The position numbers and the translations under genes are program-made. Positions 1 through 8,300 of a DNA stretch of 37,205 nucleotides are shown in pieces. Numbering within the stretch: position 1 is the first letter of the stretch; each line of letters starts with the position of its first letter. The notes under the pieces were generated by a model. It saw nothing but the letters and a program-made list of their open reading frames with translations, ran no database searches and had not been told where the DNA came from. The DNA comes from Microcystis aeruginosa Ma_MB_S_20031200_S102 (GTDB taxonomy: Bacteria; Cyanobacteriota; Cyanobacteriia; Cyanobacteriales; Microcystaceae): NCBI GenBank assembly GCA_007095845.1, contig SFBI01000006.1, positions 1-37,205 of the forward strand. The letters run 5' to 3'.

Positions 1-169
1 GGCTCTCGGGGTTTAGGTCTCTAATAAATCTCATTGTATTTTCCTGCTACTTCGTTTCTTCATATATTATACTTCTTAATTTTTTATTTGGGTAATTAAT
101 TTTGCATGACTACTTATGTAGTTAGGCACAATAAAATAAGCTATTTAAATATGTTCGTTAAATAAGTAC
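1..169. repeat. Repeat-derived leader with IS/MITE ends
   Basis: No gene is visible here. The first bases (GGCTCTCGGGG) resemble the GGCTCT ends of the elements at 5000, 19386 and 36874, so the window may start at the edge of such an element. Positions 95-116 match the reverse complement of the terminal repeat of the elements at 4655 and 4849 with about one mismatch, which makes this an isolated MITE end. The rest is AT-rich and may carry the promoter of the next gene. Confidence 0.45.
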
Positions 170-1834
170 ATGAATATTAATATATCCATCATCGACCAAG
201 GCTTAGTATCAGTTAGCAAAGACATTCGTCAAAAAGCTTCTGAAGAACTACGAATCACAGATGAAGGCCAGCTTAAGTCTTTGGCTTTTGTATATCTGTG
301 CGTTAAAACCATTTTAGATTTAGATGGAGATGATGTTTTTGATTGCTTAACAGAAGGAGGTGGTGACTTTGGAGTAGATGCTATACATATCTCAGAAGAA
401 TATGACGGTGAATTTACAGTTACTTTATTTCAGGCAAAATATAAGAACAACCTAGAAGGAAACTCTAACTTTCCTGAAGAAGGTATAAAAAGTTTAATAA
501 ATGCAATTAATTACTTATTTAATCCAGCAGCCAAACTAGAACATATTAATGAACGACTGCTTGTGAAAGTGGAAGAAGCTCGTAGCCTAATCCGGGATGG
601 CTATATTCCCCAAGTTCGGACAATAGCTTGCAACAATGGCCTGAAATGGAATTCATCTGCTCAAGAGGCTATTGAACGTACTGAGTTTGGAGATCAGGTG
701 ACATGGGAATATGTTAATCACGAGCGTTTAGTCAAAATTCTGCAAGCTTCTAAACCCGTAAAAGATACTTTGCAGCTAAGTGGCAAAGCTATTGTGGAAG
801 ATATGGAGTTTAGCCGAGTACTGTTGGGTAGAATTTCGGTGACAGAAATTGCCACACTTATAGAGCGACATGGAGAACGTTTATTAGAGCGCAATATTCG
901 TCGCTACTTGGGTTTACAAGGAAATCGAGTAAATGAGGGTATCCGTCATACTTTAACTAGCGATGAAAAAAACAATTTTTACTTTTATAATAACGGGGTC
1001 ACGTTGATTTGTGATAGTTTCTCATACAACGCATTGCAAGATGGCGATTACAAAGTGCGTGTTGAGAATTTACAAATCATTAACGGTGGTCAAACCTGTA
1101 TGACCATATTTAAAACCTTGCGAGAACCCGATTTAATTCATCAAAATGCCCAAGCTTTTGTTCTTTTAAGACTCTATCAATTGCCTCGTGAAAATGAAGG
1201 TTTAGTTCAAAGAATTACCTACGCAACCAATAGCCAAAATCCAGTAGATCTCAAAGATTTACGTGCTAATGATGAGCGCCAGAAAATATTGGAAAAGGAT
1301 ATTGAGCAATTAGGATTTAACTACAGGACTAAACGTTCCAATACTCATACTCGCTCTGCTGATATTACTTCAGGAGTAGCTGCTGAGGCAGTATTATCCG
1401 TTTGGCGAAGAAAACCTCATCAAGCAAAGTTTTTCTCTCGTGAACATTTTGGGAAACTGTATGATACAATCTTTACTGACCAATTAAATGGAGCGCAAAT
1501 CGTAATAGCTGTTCAGCTTTACAGAATTGCAGAAAACCGCCGCAAAAGACCTGAGTTTACTGACCCAGATTTTATCCGCTATGCTTCCTGCTTTATTGCA
1601 ATGCAGATGGGACAAAAACTTTTGGCTGATATGAAAGTTCAGATGAAAGATATTAGTCATCAAAATTTTCAATCGGCCCAAATGCTTATTGATCAAAATG
1701 GGGAGAGTTACTTTAATGCTTCATTACAGGATATTAAACAGGCACTTCAGGATCTTTATGGAGAACAAGAGATTTCCTTGCAGCAGCTATCTGCAACATT
1801 TCGACGTGGTGATTTAATAAGTAGACTTCAATGA
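170..1834 (+). CDS. AIPR-family phage-resistance protein, nuclease-like N-terminus
   Basis: The 554-residue protein matches the AIPR (abortive infection phage resistance) family. The family core is visible as YFYNNGVTLI at 271-280, IINGGQT at 303-309 and a TYATNSQNPVDLKDLRAN stretch near 350-370. The N-terminal part has GGGDFGVDAI at 63-72 followed by LFQAKYK at 86-92. This acid ... QxK spacing is what is seen in PD-(D/E)XK (Mrr-like) nuclease folds, so DNA or RNA cleavage is a reasonable inference, with D66 or D70 and K90 as candidate active-site residues. The ATG at 170 lacks a strong ribosome binding site. The gene stands alone: repeat DNA precedes it, and no methylase, BREX or other defence partner is beside it. 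It looks intact and probably belongs to an acquired defence patch. Confidence 0.85.
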   Translation: MNINISIIDQGLVSVSKDIRQKASEELRITDEGQLKSLAFVYLCVKTILDLDGDDVFDCLTEGGGDFGVDAIHISEEYDGEFTVTLFQAKYKNNLEGNSNFPEEGIKSLINAINYLFNPAAKLEHINERLLVKVEEARSLIRDGYIPQVRTIACNNGLKWNSSAQEAIERTEFGDQVTWEYVNHERLVKILQASKPVKDTLQLSGKAIVEDMEFSRVLLGRISVTEIATLIERHGERLLERNIRRYLGLQGNRVNEGIRHTLTSDEKNNFYFYNNGVTLICDSFSYNALQDGDYKVRVENLQIINGGQTCMTIFKTLREPDLIHQNAQAFVLLRLYQLPRENEGLVQRITYATNSQNPVDLKDLRANDERQKILEKDIEQLGFNYRTKRSNTHTRSADITSGVAAEAVLSVWRRKPHQAKFFSREHFGKLYDTIFTDQLNGAQIVIAVQLYRIAENRRKRPEFTDPDFIRYASCFIAMQMGQKLLADMKVQMKDISHQNFQSAQMLIDQNGESYFNASLQDIKQALQDLYGEQEISLQQLSATFRRGDLISRLQ

Positions 1835-2308
1835 ATCAAATCGCTTCAATAATTCGACTTCTTTTCTGGCAAACTCGCTTAACCTAACTTCACCGTTAGC
1901 TGAAATATTGGTGAATTTTCAAAGTTGCCTGTTGCTGTGTGAATTCACAGATTAATATAGTGCGATGTCAAAGGCACTGCGTAGCAGAGCGCAATCTTGT
2001 AGGGTGCGTTCCCTAAGGCAAGTCCTACCGCTCCACCAATAGATTTTTGGGGAACGCACCAACGCACATTAGTCACCCCGCAAACGGTCGATTAAATACT
2101 TTTAAACTTAACCCTCATTTATAATCGAATGTGTGATAATATGGCAAATTGTAGCGTTTTCCAATCTCATGAGGTACACCAAAATCTTAACTCCTGACTC
2201 CTCAAAACCTAAGACTCTGTACCTCACAACTATGGGAATTGCTATATATCATCCTTGATAAACAAAATTAAAACAAACATTATTTAATAACAACAAAGAG
2301 GATAGAAT
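1835..2308. repeat. Gene-free stretch with a palindromic repeat
   Basis: No coding gene is evident. Positions 2003-2013 (GGTGCGTTCCC) pair perfectly with 2050-2060 (GGGAACGCACC) across a 36-base spacer. This is the kind of GTGCGTT/AACGCAC hairpin repeat dispersed in cyanobacterial genomes. A phrase near 1969 (aaggcactgcgtagca) recurs in altered form near 9552. The last 50 bases lead into the ribosome binding site of the next small gene. Confidence 0.5.
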
Positions 2309-2512
2309 TTGAATTTTGAGAACTTAATTTTTTCTAGTCACGCGATACGCCAGATGTTTTTCATGCGTATTAACGATCGAGAAGTTAGACAGGCGATCGC
2401 CTATGGGGAAATTATCGAGGAAAATCTAGAGAACACACCGTTCCCTAGTTATCTAATTTTAGATTTTGTGGGTGGTAGAGCGCTTCATGTGTACGAAAAG
2501 TTTTATTCGTGA
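2309..2512 (+). pseudogene. DUF4258 protein, C-terminally truncated
   Basis: This 67-residue frame starts at a TTG with an AAAGAGGA ribosome binding site just upstream. It reads SSHAIRQM near residue 9, then an EVRQAIAYGEIIEE segment and PFPSYLILDFVGGRALHV, the pattern of DUF4258 proteins. Family members normally go on with a strand containing ITVYEPD and total about 80-100 residues. Here the protein stops soon after ALHV with a short YEKFYS tail, so the last strand and C-terminus appear deleted. DUF4258 proteins often sit beside a small zinc-finger/HTH antitoxin-like partner. None is recognisable in 2513-2660. It is probably a decayed toxin-like gene, though a short functional form cannot be excluded. 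Confidence 0.6.
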
Positions 2513-2665
2513 GTGCCACCCCTAGAACAAGGTACAATGTTCTTTTAGAGAAACAATCCCCACTGCCACCACCGAGCGTTAAAACCAGCATAAAAGGGAA
2601 TTCCAGAGGGACTATACCTCAGATCGCCCCGCAGCCGGAATTCCTTTAGAAGAACCTCTAGCCCC

Positions 2666-3460
2666 TCACTGAATCGCCTGTTTTAAACTACGGCAAAGTT
2701 CCTCGAGGGATTTTAACCCATCGCTGGGGGAATTATCGGCCAGACGTTTAACCATGGCACTGCCGACAATTACCGCATCAGCACCCCAGTTTTTCACCTG
2801 TAGCGCCTGTGTCGGGTCAGAAATGCCAAATCCTACCCCCACGGGTTTATCGGTGACAGAACGGATAGAATCGAGCAATTCCTCCACTCTGGTGGCTACT
2901 TGGTTCCGCATTCCCGTCACTCCCGTGACACTAACCAAATAAATAAAACCTTGGGATTGCCTGGCGATCGCCTGTATTCGTTCCGGGGGACTGGTAGGCG
3001 CTACCAATAAAATCACTTCAATTCCCTTAGCGGCAGCCGGTTGCAGCAAACTTTCCGCTTCCTCTAGGGGTAAATCGGGAACCACCAAACCACTCACCCC
3101 GGCTGCTTTAATTTGGTCTAAAAAGACATCTATCCCGCGATGATAGATGGGATTATAGTAAGTAAAGAGAATAATCGGAGCTTTCACCTCTCCTTGGGCA
3201 TTTTTGACGATTTCTAGCACATCTTCCAACTTGACACCCCGATTTAAAGCGCGAGTGGCCGCCGCTTGAATAACCGGACCATCCGCAAGAGGATCGGAAT
3301 AGGGAACCCCCAACTCGATCAGATCAGCGCCTGCTCGGTCTAAAATGCGTAAAGCTTGGGCAGTGGTAGATAAATCGGGATCACCGGCAGTAATAAAGGG
3401 AATTAAGGCACAATTCCCCTGGGAACGGAGAGAACGAAAACACTCGGAAACAGCAGTCAT
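2666..3460 (-). CDS. trpA: Tryptophan synthase alpha chain
   Basis: The enzyme cleaves indole-3-glycerol phosphate to indole and glyceraldehyde 3-phosphate, and passes the indole to TrpB for the last step of tryptophan synthesis in the cytoplasm. The 264-residue length is normal. The motif PFITAGDPD lies at 21-29. The catalytic pair is present as [15 protein letters not shown], giving Glu49 and Asp60 at the same numbers as in the E. coli enzyme. The phosphate-binding loop GVGFGISDP is near the C-terminus. No other trp gene is nearby, which is usual in cyanobacteria, where trp genes are scattered. Transcription runs away from the glycosyltransferase gene, with 261 bases between the divergent starts. 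Confidence 0.97.
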   Translation of the reverse strand: MTAVSECFRSLRSQGNCALIPFITAGDPDLSTTAQALRILDRAGADLIELGVPYSDPLADGPVIQAAATRALNRGVKLEDVLEIVKNAQGEVKAPIILFTYYNPIYHRGIDVFLDQIKAAGVSGLVVPDLPLEEAESLLQPAAAKGIEVILLVAPTSPPERIQAIARQSQGFIYLVSVTGVTGMRNQVATRVEELLDSIRSVTDKPVGVGFGISDPTQALQVKNWGADAVIVGSAMVKRLADNSPSDGLKSLEELCRSLKQAIQ

Positions 3461-3572
3461 CGAAAATTACTGAAGACATAAAGCATCGTCTATTATCTCA
3501 TGGCGGGGAATAGCTCACCGCCGGTCGTTGTAAGCTCAGGTAAAGAATTTTTCAAGTAATACTCAAGAAATA

Positions 3573-3600
3573 TTGACAAAATGGCGATCGAGGGTAAAAT
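3573..3600 (+). promoter_or_regulatory. Sigma70-type promoter for the glycosyltransferase
   Basis: TTGACA at 3573-3578 and TAAAAT at 3595-3600 are separated by 16 bases. This gives a leader of roughly 115 bases before the ATG at 3722. It is the best promoter match in the trpA/glycosyltransferase divergent region. Confidence 0.55.
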
Positions 3601-3721
3601 AGGCTCAGTCTAGTAGTTTTGAGAAAATTTCTTAGATAATACGGGTTTTTATTCTGCTTTTTCTAGTACACAATAGGACTACTACCTGATCGAGTTTCGT
3701 ATAACCAAATACCATATATCT

Positions 3722-4639
3722 ATGTTTTCCATTTACATTCTCACCCATAATGAAGAAATTGATATTGCCGCTTGTGTGGAATCAGCACTTCTATCCGATG
3801 ATGTGATTGTGGTTGACTCCTACAGTAGCGATCGCACAGTAGAGATTGCTTCTCGTTATCCAGTGCGCGTGATTCAGCATCAATTCGAGAGTCATGGTAA
3901 ACAAAGAACTTGGATGTTAGAAAACATCGAGACTAAATACGATTGGGTTTATATTCTCGAAGCAGACGAAAGGATGACACCCCAACTCTACACAGAATGT
4001 CTGCGTGCCACACAACAAGAGGAATTTACTGGTTTTTATGTGGCCGAAAGAGTTATGTTTATGGGAACTTGGATCCGTCGCAGCACCCAGTATCCTCGTT
4101 ATCAAATGCGTCTATTTAGAAAAGATCAAGTCTGGTTTAGCGATTATGGTCACACGGAAAGGGAAGAATGTCGAGGAAAAACCTCTTTTTTAGAAGAAAC
4201 TTATCCCCACTACACCTGTAGTAAAGGTTTAAGTCGTTGGATTGAAAAACATAATCGTTATTCTACCGATGAAGCAGCAGAAACCCTACATCAGTTGGCT
4301 AACGGTGGTGTTAGTTGGAAGAATTTATTTTTTGGTGAAACCGAAGTAGATAGACGGAGAGCTTTAAAAGATTTATCCCTACGATTGCCTTTTCGTCCCT
4401 TACTTCGTTGGTTTTATATGTATTTTATCCTAGCAGGAATTCTCGATGGTAAAGCTGGTTTTGCTTGGTGTACTCTGCAAGCTTTTTATGAGTATTTGAT
4501 CCTATTAAAAGTAGCAGAAATGAAACAGGGTTTACCCACTCCCCCAGAACTGAGAAATCGTTCTCATCCTGCACAAAATGGTAACAATAGTAATTCCCAT
4601 AGGCCTGATTTTGTCTCCCTAAAAGGAAAAGCAGACTAA
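3722..4639 (+). CDS. Glycosyltransferase family 2 (WaaE/KdtX-like)
   Basis: This 305-residue GT-A fold enzyme should transfer a sugar from a nucleotide-sugar donor to lipopolysaccharide core or another surface polysaccharide. The start (FSIYILTHNEE) is the nucleotide-binding strand of family 2, VDSYSSDRT lies at 31-39, and the metal-binding acidic cluster is EADE at 80-83. The next segments (WIRRSTQYPRYQMRLF and GHTEREE) are typical of WaaE/KdtX-type core transferases. A hydrophobic stretch near 225-260 suggests membrane association. The C-terminal 35 residues are polar and low in complexity. No other glycan gene is adjacent, so the acceptor cannot be named. Confidence 0.85.
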   Translation: MFSIYILTHNEEIDIAACVESALLSDDVIVVDSYSSDRTVEIASRYPVRVIQHQFESHGKQRTWMLENIETKYDWVYILEADERMTPQLYTECLRATQQEEFTGFYVAERVMFMGTWIRRSTQYPRYQMRLFRKDQVWFSDYGHTEREECRGKTSFLEETYPHYTCSKGLSRWIEKHNRYSTDEAAETLHQLANGGVSWKNLFFGETEVDRRRALKDLSLRLPFRPLLRWFYMYFILAGILDGKAGFAWCTLQAFYEYLILLKVAEMKQGLPTPPELRNRSHPAQNGNNSNSHRPDFVSLKGKAD

Positions 4640-4654
4640 CATTTAACCATTGAG

Positions 4655-4746
4655 TAAGTAGTCGTGCAAAATAAATTTCCTAGTGAAGAAAGGCAAAAGG
4701 CAAGAGGGGGGTTAGATATGTGTAATTAATTTTGCTTAGGTACTTA
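4655..4746. repeat. MITE-like element, TA-flanked, copy 1
   Basis: This 92-bp unit begins TAAGTAGTCGTGCAAAAT and ends ATTTTGCTTAGGTACTTA, giving imperfect terminal inverted repeats of about 22 bases. Its core contains AGGCAAAAGGCAAGAG. The outer TA on each side would fit TA target duplication, as for IS630/Tc1-type elements. The family assignment is inference. There is no open reading frame. Confidence 0.6.
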
Positions 4747-4848
4747 ATAGAAAAATTAAAATAAGCTAGACAGGAACATTTGTCTTGATCGCAATGAAAG
4801 CAAGTCGTATCTTGGTCATATCCCTAATAGAGTTCTGTTTCACCCGAA
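4747..4848. other. Spacer between two MITE copies, possible coding remnant
   Basis: On the reverse strand this spacer reads as 26 sense codons ending in a stop near 4770 (RVKQNSIRDMTKIRLAFIAI and a few more residues). This could be the tail of a broken gene, but no family was recognised. Nothing else is seen here. Confidence 0.2.
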
Positions 4849-4953
4849 TAAGTAGTCGTGCAAAATTAATTTCCTAGTAAAGATAGGCAAAAGGCAAGAG
4901 GCAAAAGGCAAGAGGGGGTTAGATATGTGTAATTAATTTTGCTTAGGTACTTA
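4849..4953. repeat. MITE-like element, TA-flanked, copy 2
   Basis: This copy has the same ends as the element at 4655 and the same orientation. It is 105 bp because the core phrase GGCAAAAGGCAAGAG is present as a short tandem duplication. A third copy, cut at its right end, lies at 36795. Confidence 0.6.
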
Positions 4954-4999
4954 TTAGCCTCGATCGCTATCATAGCAGCCCTCTAGCAACAGGGAATTC

Positions 5000-5146
5000 G
5001 GCTCTTCTAGGCTCTGTGTGATAAGTTTAACTTACAATATGATCGCTCAGTCTTTGTGTCCTTTGTGTCTTTGTGGTTCGTTCCACCCCCCCCGCTAGGA
5101 AGAATGTATCTTATAATACATTTTACCCACCAAACCCAAGAGAGCC
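5000..5146. repeat. GGCTCT-end MITE, copy A (147 bp)
   Basis: The element begins GGCTCTTC and ends AAGAGAGCC, and is directly flanked by GGAATTC at 4993-4999 and 5147-5153, a 7-bp target duplication. The interior (GTGTGATAAGTTTAACTTA, TTTGTGTCCTTTGTGTC, GAATGTATCTTA, ACCCACCAAACC) is closely shared with the 145-bp copy at 19386. It has no transposase, so it is probably a non-autonomous element mobilised in trans. The ends resemble the ISL3-like element at 36874 in their first eight bases. Confidence 0.75.
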
Positions 5147-5195
5147 GGAATTCCCTAGAGTCAAAAATCACCACTTAGGGGTATATTCACTGCCT

Positions 5196-5447
5196 CTATT
5201 GCTCGGATTTTTTTGGCCATTGCTGACGGCGATAACTGCTATACTGCCCATGAACATTGACTAGATAGGGAACCAGATAAGTCAGTAATGCCGCCAGCCA
5301 GCGATCGCTTGTCATGCTCCCAGACACTATAGCATAACCGTGGTTAATTATCAATAAAATTGTCCCCACCACTAGAGCCACTTTTATCCCGGTGGGGGCA
5401 AATTGGGGGGACAATAAAGCATGAAAATAGCCGATAACTCCTTTCAT
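5196..5447 (-). CDS. nrtS: NrtS-like small nitrate/nitrite transporter
   Basis: This 83-residue membrane protein has two hydrophobic segments, near 22-42 and 48-66. The core reads KVALVVGTILLIINHGYAI, then a MTSDRW turn and ALLTYLVPYLVNVHGQY. From memory this is the pattern of NrtS, a small bispecific nitrate/nitrite transporter that in some cyanobacteria works as a pair of subunits. Only one subunit is present here, so it may act as a homo-oligomer or have a partner elsewhere. The C-terminus is short and basic. The start lies only three bases after the GUN4-domain gene stop, which implies co-transcription. A MITE sits about 50 bases downstream. Confidence 0.65.
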   Translation of the reverse strand: MKGVIGYFHALLSPQFAPTGIKVALVVGTILLIINHGYAIVSGSMTSDRWLAALLTYLVPYLVNVHGQYSSYRRQQWPKKSEQ

Positions 5448-5450
5448 TGT

Positions 5451-6014
5451 CTATAAATCGCATTCTATCAGACGAGTAAAGCAGAAAGTCACCATTTTTA
5501 ACCCGTAGGGAGACTTCCACCAGAGAGCGGGAAAACAACCTTGAGGAGCTGCTAGACTAAAATCCCAGTGATCATAATCATCGATACGCCATTCGTCTTT
5601 GTTGCGCCATCCTACCAATTCCCCAAATTTTCTAATCGTTTCCGCATCTTGGGTACGCAGGGTGTTAATGTCACCTCCGGCGGCAAAATATAACTTCACC
5701 TGATTGCTAAAACCAAAATGATCGCCGCTATAATTTTTCCAAAGGCGATCGAGTACCCGAATCACATTAACGGGAAACCGCATCATATCCTCTGGGGTTA
5801 AAGTATCGCGGGTTCTGCCAGCAGCTTCGAGGATAACTCGGAGAGTTTCTGCGTCTGCCTCCTTAAAGTTCCCCTCAGCTAGGAATTGCTGTAATTTACC
5901 ATAGCGCTCGATGTCCGGTACTAACATCTGCCGCGCTTCGATGAGGGCAACCCGTTCGGTTAAAGATTGCAATTGAGCTAAAATATCCTGAAGTTGGGCG
6001 TTAATATCTGACAT
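5451..6014 (-). CDS. GUN4 domain-containing protein
   Basis: GUN4 domains bind Mg-porphyrins. In Gun4 itself they stimulate magnesium chelatase at the first chlorophyll-specific step. This 187-residue protein starts with a predicted coiled coil (residues 1-30, INAQLQDILAQLQSLTERVA). The GUN4 domain follows at about 37-165: FLAEGNFKEADAETLRVIL, a DMMRFPVNVIRVLDRLW segment, the GDHFGFSNQVKLYF strand and FSLAAPQG. The helical-repeat N-terminal domain of classical Gun4 (about 230 residues) is missing. This is therefore more likely one of the GUN4-domain paralogues common in cyanobacteria than the chelatase cofactor. It lies 54 bases after cupB and three before nrtS. Confidence 0.85.
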   Translation of the reverse strand: MSDINAQLQDILAQLQSLTERVALIEARQMLVPDIERYGKLQQFLAEGNFKEADAETLRVILEAAGRTRDTLTPEDMMRFPVNVIRVLDRLWKNYSGDHFGFSNQVKLYFAAGGDINTLRTQDAETIRKFGELVGWRNKDEWRIDDYDHWDFSLAAPQGCFPALWWKSPYGLKMVTFCFTRLIECDL

Positions 6015-6068
6015 AAATGTAAAGGGGGTTTGTTGACTGCAAAAATTACCGATTTATCGGCAGAATAA

Positions 6069-7199
6069 TTATTGATTTACCGCTTCTAATCGTGACTTGA
6101 CAAAACGGTTCATCCATGATTCTAGATAGATACGATTGGCTTTTTGTTCTTTTAAATCTGTAGTAGTTAAAGGATAGGGTGCTAATCCTTGAATGGCTGC
6201 CGTTGTCACACAAAACATCGACTTTTGAAAAGTTTCGCAGATCTGGACTAATAAATCTTCCTCTTGACGAAAACTCTTTTTATAAATGTCGTGCAGATAA
6301 TCTGGTAAAAAGTGACGCATATCCTGCATTAATAGTGTGGGGGGAATCCCTGCACCTCCGATGGGTAAAGGATCCGCATACAAAGCACCATAGGCAAACA
6401 TTCCTTGATCGTAGGGAATTTGATAGGCTTGGGCATTATAGGAAATTGTACCAGGAAAAGGTGTTCCGCGAAAGAAAACCGCCTCAACGTAGGGGATTGC
6501 TGTATCTGCAAGAAAGGTTAATCCTGCCGATTTGGGGATCAGATCATAGGTTTGTCCTTTGATTTTTACTTGATAGACAATTGCTTGACTAGCATTATCG
6601 ACTAAATTTTTCTTAATGTGTGCCACCACTTCGGGAATACTGGTAATTTTTCTGGCATCGTAGAGATCGGATAAACTTAAAAAAGTATCGGCCATAATTC
6701 GCCAAAATTGACCTAAACCGCTATAGTAGGCCATCATCCGCATTTGTTCTGGCAAAAATTCAGGAAAGACTTTATTTAAACTTAAAACTAGGGGATTATT
6801 TCTAAATTTGGCTTGAATAACTTTGGCTGTCACTTCCTGAAAAGCAGCACTATCTACATAACTATCTAAACCACCCCCACCATGCCAAAACATGGCTTTC
6901 ATACAATATTCAGCATACTCAAAATTAATGCGATCATGCCACCAATGTTGTAGTAATTTTTGCCAAGATACTTGACCATTAAAATATTTAAAGAAGGGGA
7001 AAAAAACTAAAAACTGATTTTCCGCAATATAAATTAAATTTTTGGAATAAGCATCTAACACCACTCCGTAACTTTTCAGGATACCCACTACCTCGAGCAA
7101 ATTCTGGGGAGTATCTTTTAACAATGCTTCCCCAGCCGTGAGACGATCAATATAGGATGCTAGGGGGTGAGAGAAGGACTTGACAGGGATAGTGACCAT
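6069..7199 (-). CDS. cupB: CO2 hydration protein of NDH-1 complex (CupB/ChpX)
   Basis: Cup proteins attach to specialised NDH-1 complexes on the thylakoid membrane and convert CO2 to bicarbonate, driven by electron flow. The whole 376-residue protein fits the family, including WWHDRINFEYAEYCMKAMFW near 86-105, PEFLPEQMRMMAYYSGLGQF near 146-165, and PYDQGMFAYGALYADPLPIG near 263-282. The length favours CupB (ChpX), the constitutive form working with NdhD4/NdhF4, over the longer inducible CupA. No ndhD or ndhF gene is adjacent, which also fits CupB. CupA normally sits behind ndhF3-ndhD3. It follows DUF1823 by 31 bases and precedes a GUN4-domain gene. Confidence 0.85.
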   Translation of the reverse strand: MVTIPVKSFSHPLASYIDRLTAGEALLKDTPQNLLEVVGILKSYGVVLDAYSKNLIYIAENQFLVFFPFFKYFNGQVSWQKLLQHWWHDRINFEYAEYCMKAMFWHGGGGLDSYVDSAAFQEVTAKVIQAKFRNNPLVLSLNKVFPEFLPEQMRMMAYYSGLGQFWRIMADTFLSLSDLYDARKITSIPEVVAHIKKNLVDNASQAIVYQVKIKGQTYDLIPKSAGLTFLADTAIPYVEAVFFRGTPFPGTISYNAQAYQIPYDQGMFAYGALYADPLPIGGAGIPPTLLMQDMRHFLPDYLHDIYKKSFRQEEDLLVQICETFQKSMFCVTTAAIQGLAPYPLTTTDLKEQKANRIYLESWMNRFVKSRLEAVNQ

Positions 7200-7230
7200 G
7201 CTAGAAGCTTGATAAAATAACTTTCCTTAT

Positions 7231-7587
7231 CTATTTTAACGCATAAAAGCACAACCAATTAGCGGCGGTGGCACGGCGAGTCATCCGGGGATTGAAATCG
7301 CCAATTTTATAACCAGTAAAACCCAATTTATCTTTTAATAATTGTTTATTTTCTGGCAAGATTGATCGAGTTAATTTTACTGTTGGGGGACGATTGGCAA
7401 TAAAATCTGGAGGTTGAGGATATTCACGTCGCCAATCTTCCCCCACTTGACTATTATCCCATTTTCCCTGACTTTCATCGTAATTATAACCTAAACTTTG
7501 CCAAACCAATTTATTAACGGTTTCGTCGTCAATTTCATCGTTAATAATCGCCCAAATTGTCTCTATATTTAATTCTGGTAGTTCCAT
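7231..7587 (-). CDS. DUF1823 family protein
   Basis: This 118-residue soluble protein is conserved in cyanobacteria and in plant plastid proteomes, and its function is unknown. Recognisable segments are the acidic start (ELNIETIWAIINDEIDD), LVWQSLGYNY, an EDWRREYPQPPDFIANRPPT block, and the basic C-terminus GDFNPRMTRRATAANWLC. The length is typical, so the gene is intact. It is the first gene of the reverse-strand cluster leading into cupB, only 31 bases apart, so it probably shares that transcript. A role in carbon uptake is possible from context only. Confidence 0.8.
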   Translation of the reverse strand: MELPELNIETIWAIINDEIDDETVNKLVWQSLGYNYDESQGKWDNSQVGEDWRREYPQPPDFIANRPPTVKLTRSILPENKQLLKDKLGFTGYKIGDFNPRMTRRATAANWLCFYALK

Positions 7588-8228
7588 AGATCAAGTAAAT
7601 CGGAGATGGGAATTATAAATTATCAATTATGAATTATGACTGAATAATGACTCCTGCCTCCTGACTTGAAAATGATAACGCGACTAAAAAGCGTTATGAA
7701 CGAGTTGGCCTGTGTCTTCAAGGATAACAGCCAGATTCCCCCGTATTTTAGACCAATTTAAGAAACAAACGCAACAGGCTCAAGATTAACTTGATAACCA
7801 AGCTTCTCTAAAGGTTTAACCAGACGTTTTTTCACACTTTCTGGTCGTTATTGGTCAAAATAATCAGCCCCTAAATCGCAGTAAGGTTGTTGACGAGAGA
7901 TAAGACTCATTGTTTGCTAAATTTTTTAGGGGAAGGGTTTTAAAGTTGCTGCAACCTTTATCCTAATATGCTTTTTAGCCAGTAAGGTAAGCAGAATAGT
8001 GCCGAGAGTGCGATCGCCAATTGGCTCGCTCAAACCCTAATCATACTACATCCGTTGAGTACAGGCGAGTTATGAGGAGAGGCAAAAGGCAAAGGGGAGA
8101 ATAAATAATCAGTTTTTAATAACTGGATTTAGTATGACCAGTTTAAAGCCACAACTGGTTAGAAACTTCTGGGTTAAACAGTTTCAGTGGTTTTGACTAT
8201 CCCAGACGGGGAGCAGTTTTTCCCATAA
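7588..8228. other. Gene-poor stretch with a transposase fragment
   Basis: Apart from the short transposase-like remnant at 7758-7910, no gene is visible. Around 7617-7640 lies a short AATTAT/GAATTATGA repeat of the kind also found at 28120 and 33715. A phrase AGGCAAAAGGCAAAGGGGAG near 8081 resembles the core of the 92-bp MITEs. Confidence 0.5.
7758..7910 (-). pseudogene. Transposase C-terminal remnant with internal stop
   Basis: The reverse strand reads 50 residues from an ATG at 7910 to a stop at 7758, with one in-frame TAA at codon 21. The residues (QQPYCDLGADYFDQ, stop, then RPESVKKRLVKPLEKLGYQV) resemble the extreme C-terminus of transposases of the YxDLGxDYFDxR ... RLExLGYxV type. I recall this pattern as common in cyanobacterial insertion sequences but cannot fix the family. 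The rest of the element is gone. Confidence 0.4.
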
Positions 8229-8238
8229 TTGAATTTTT

Positions 8239-8267
8239 TTGGCACTTTTTTAATAATCTGTTACACT
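8239..8267 (+). promoter_or_regulatory. Promoter of the DUF3285-ybeY-dgkA operon
   Basis: TTGGCA at 8239-8244 and TACACT at 8262-8267 have an ideal 17-base spacer. Transcription would begin near 8274, downstream of a possible in-frame TTG at 8229. This supports the ATG at 8301 as the true start of the first gene. Confidence 0.55.
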
Positions 8268-8300
8268 TGTAGCGATCAATCTTTGTCTGGGGAATTACTG

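Noticed and set aside
2513-2660. Antitoxin partner for the DUF4258 gene
   Set aside because: All three forward frames were read. None shows a CxxC zinc finger or an HTH pattern.
5073-5264. Forward frame across copy A of the GGCTCT MITE
   Set aside because: It spans the end of a MITE and the antisense of nrtS, with no family resemblance.
8229-8300. Upstream start for the DUF3285 gene
   Set aside because: It lies before the likely transcription start and the residues are not family-like.
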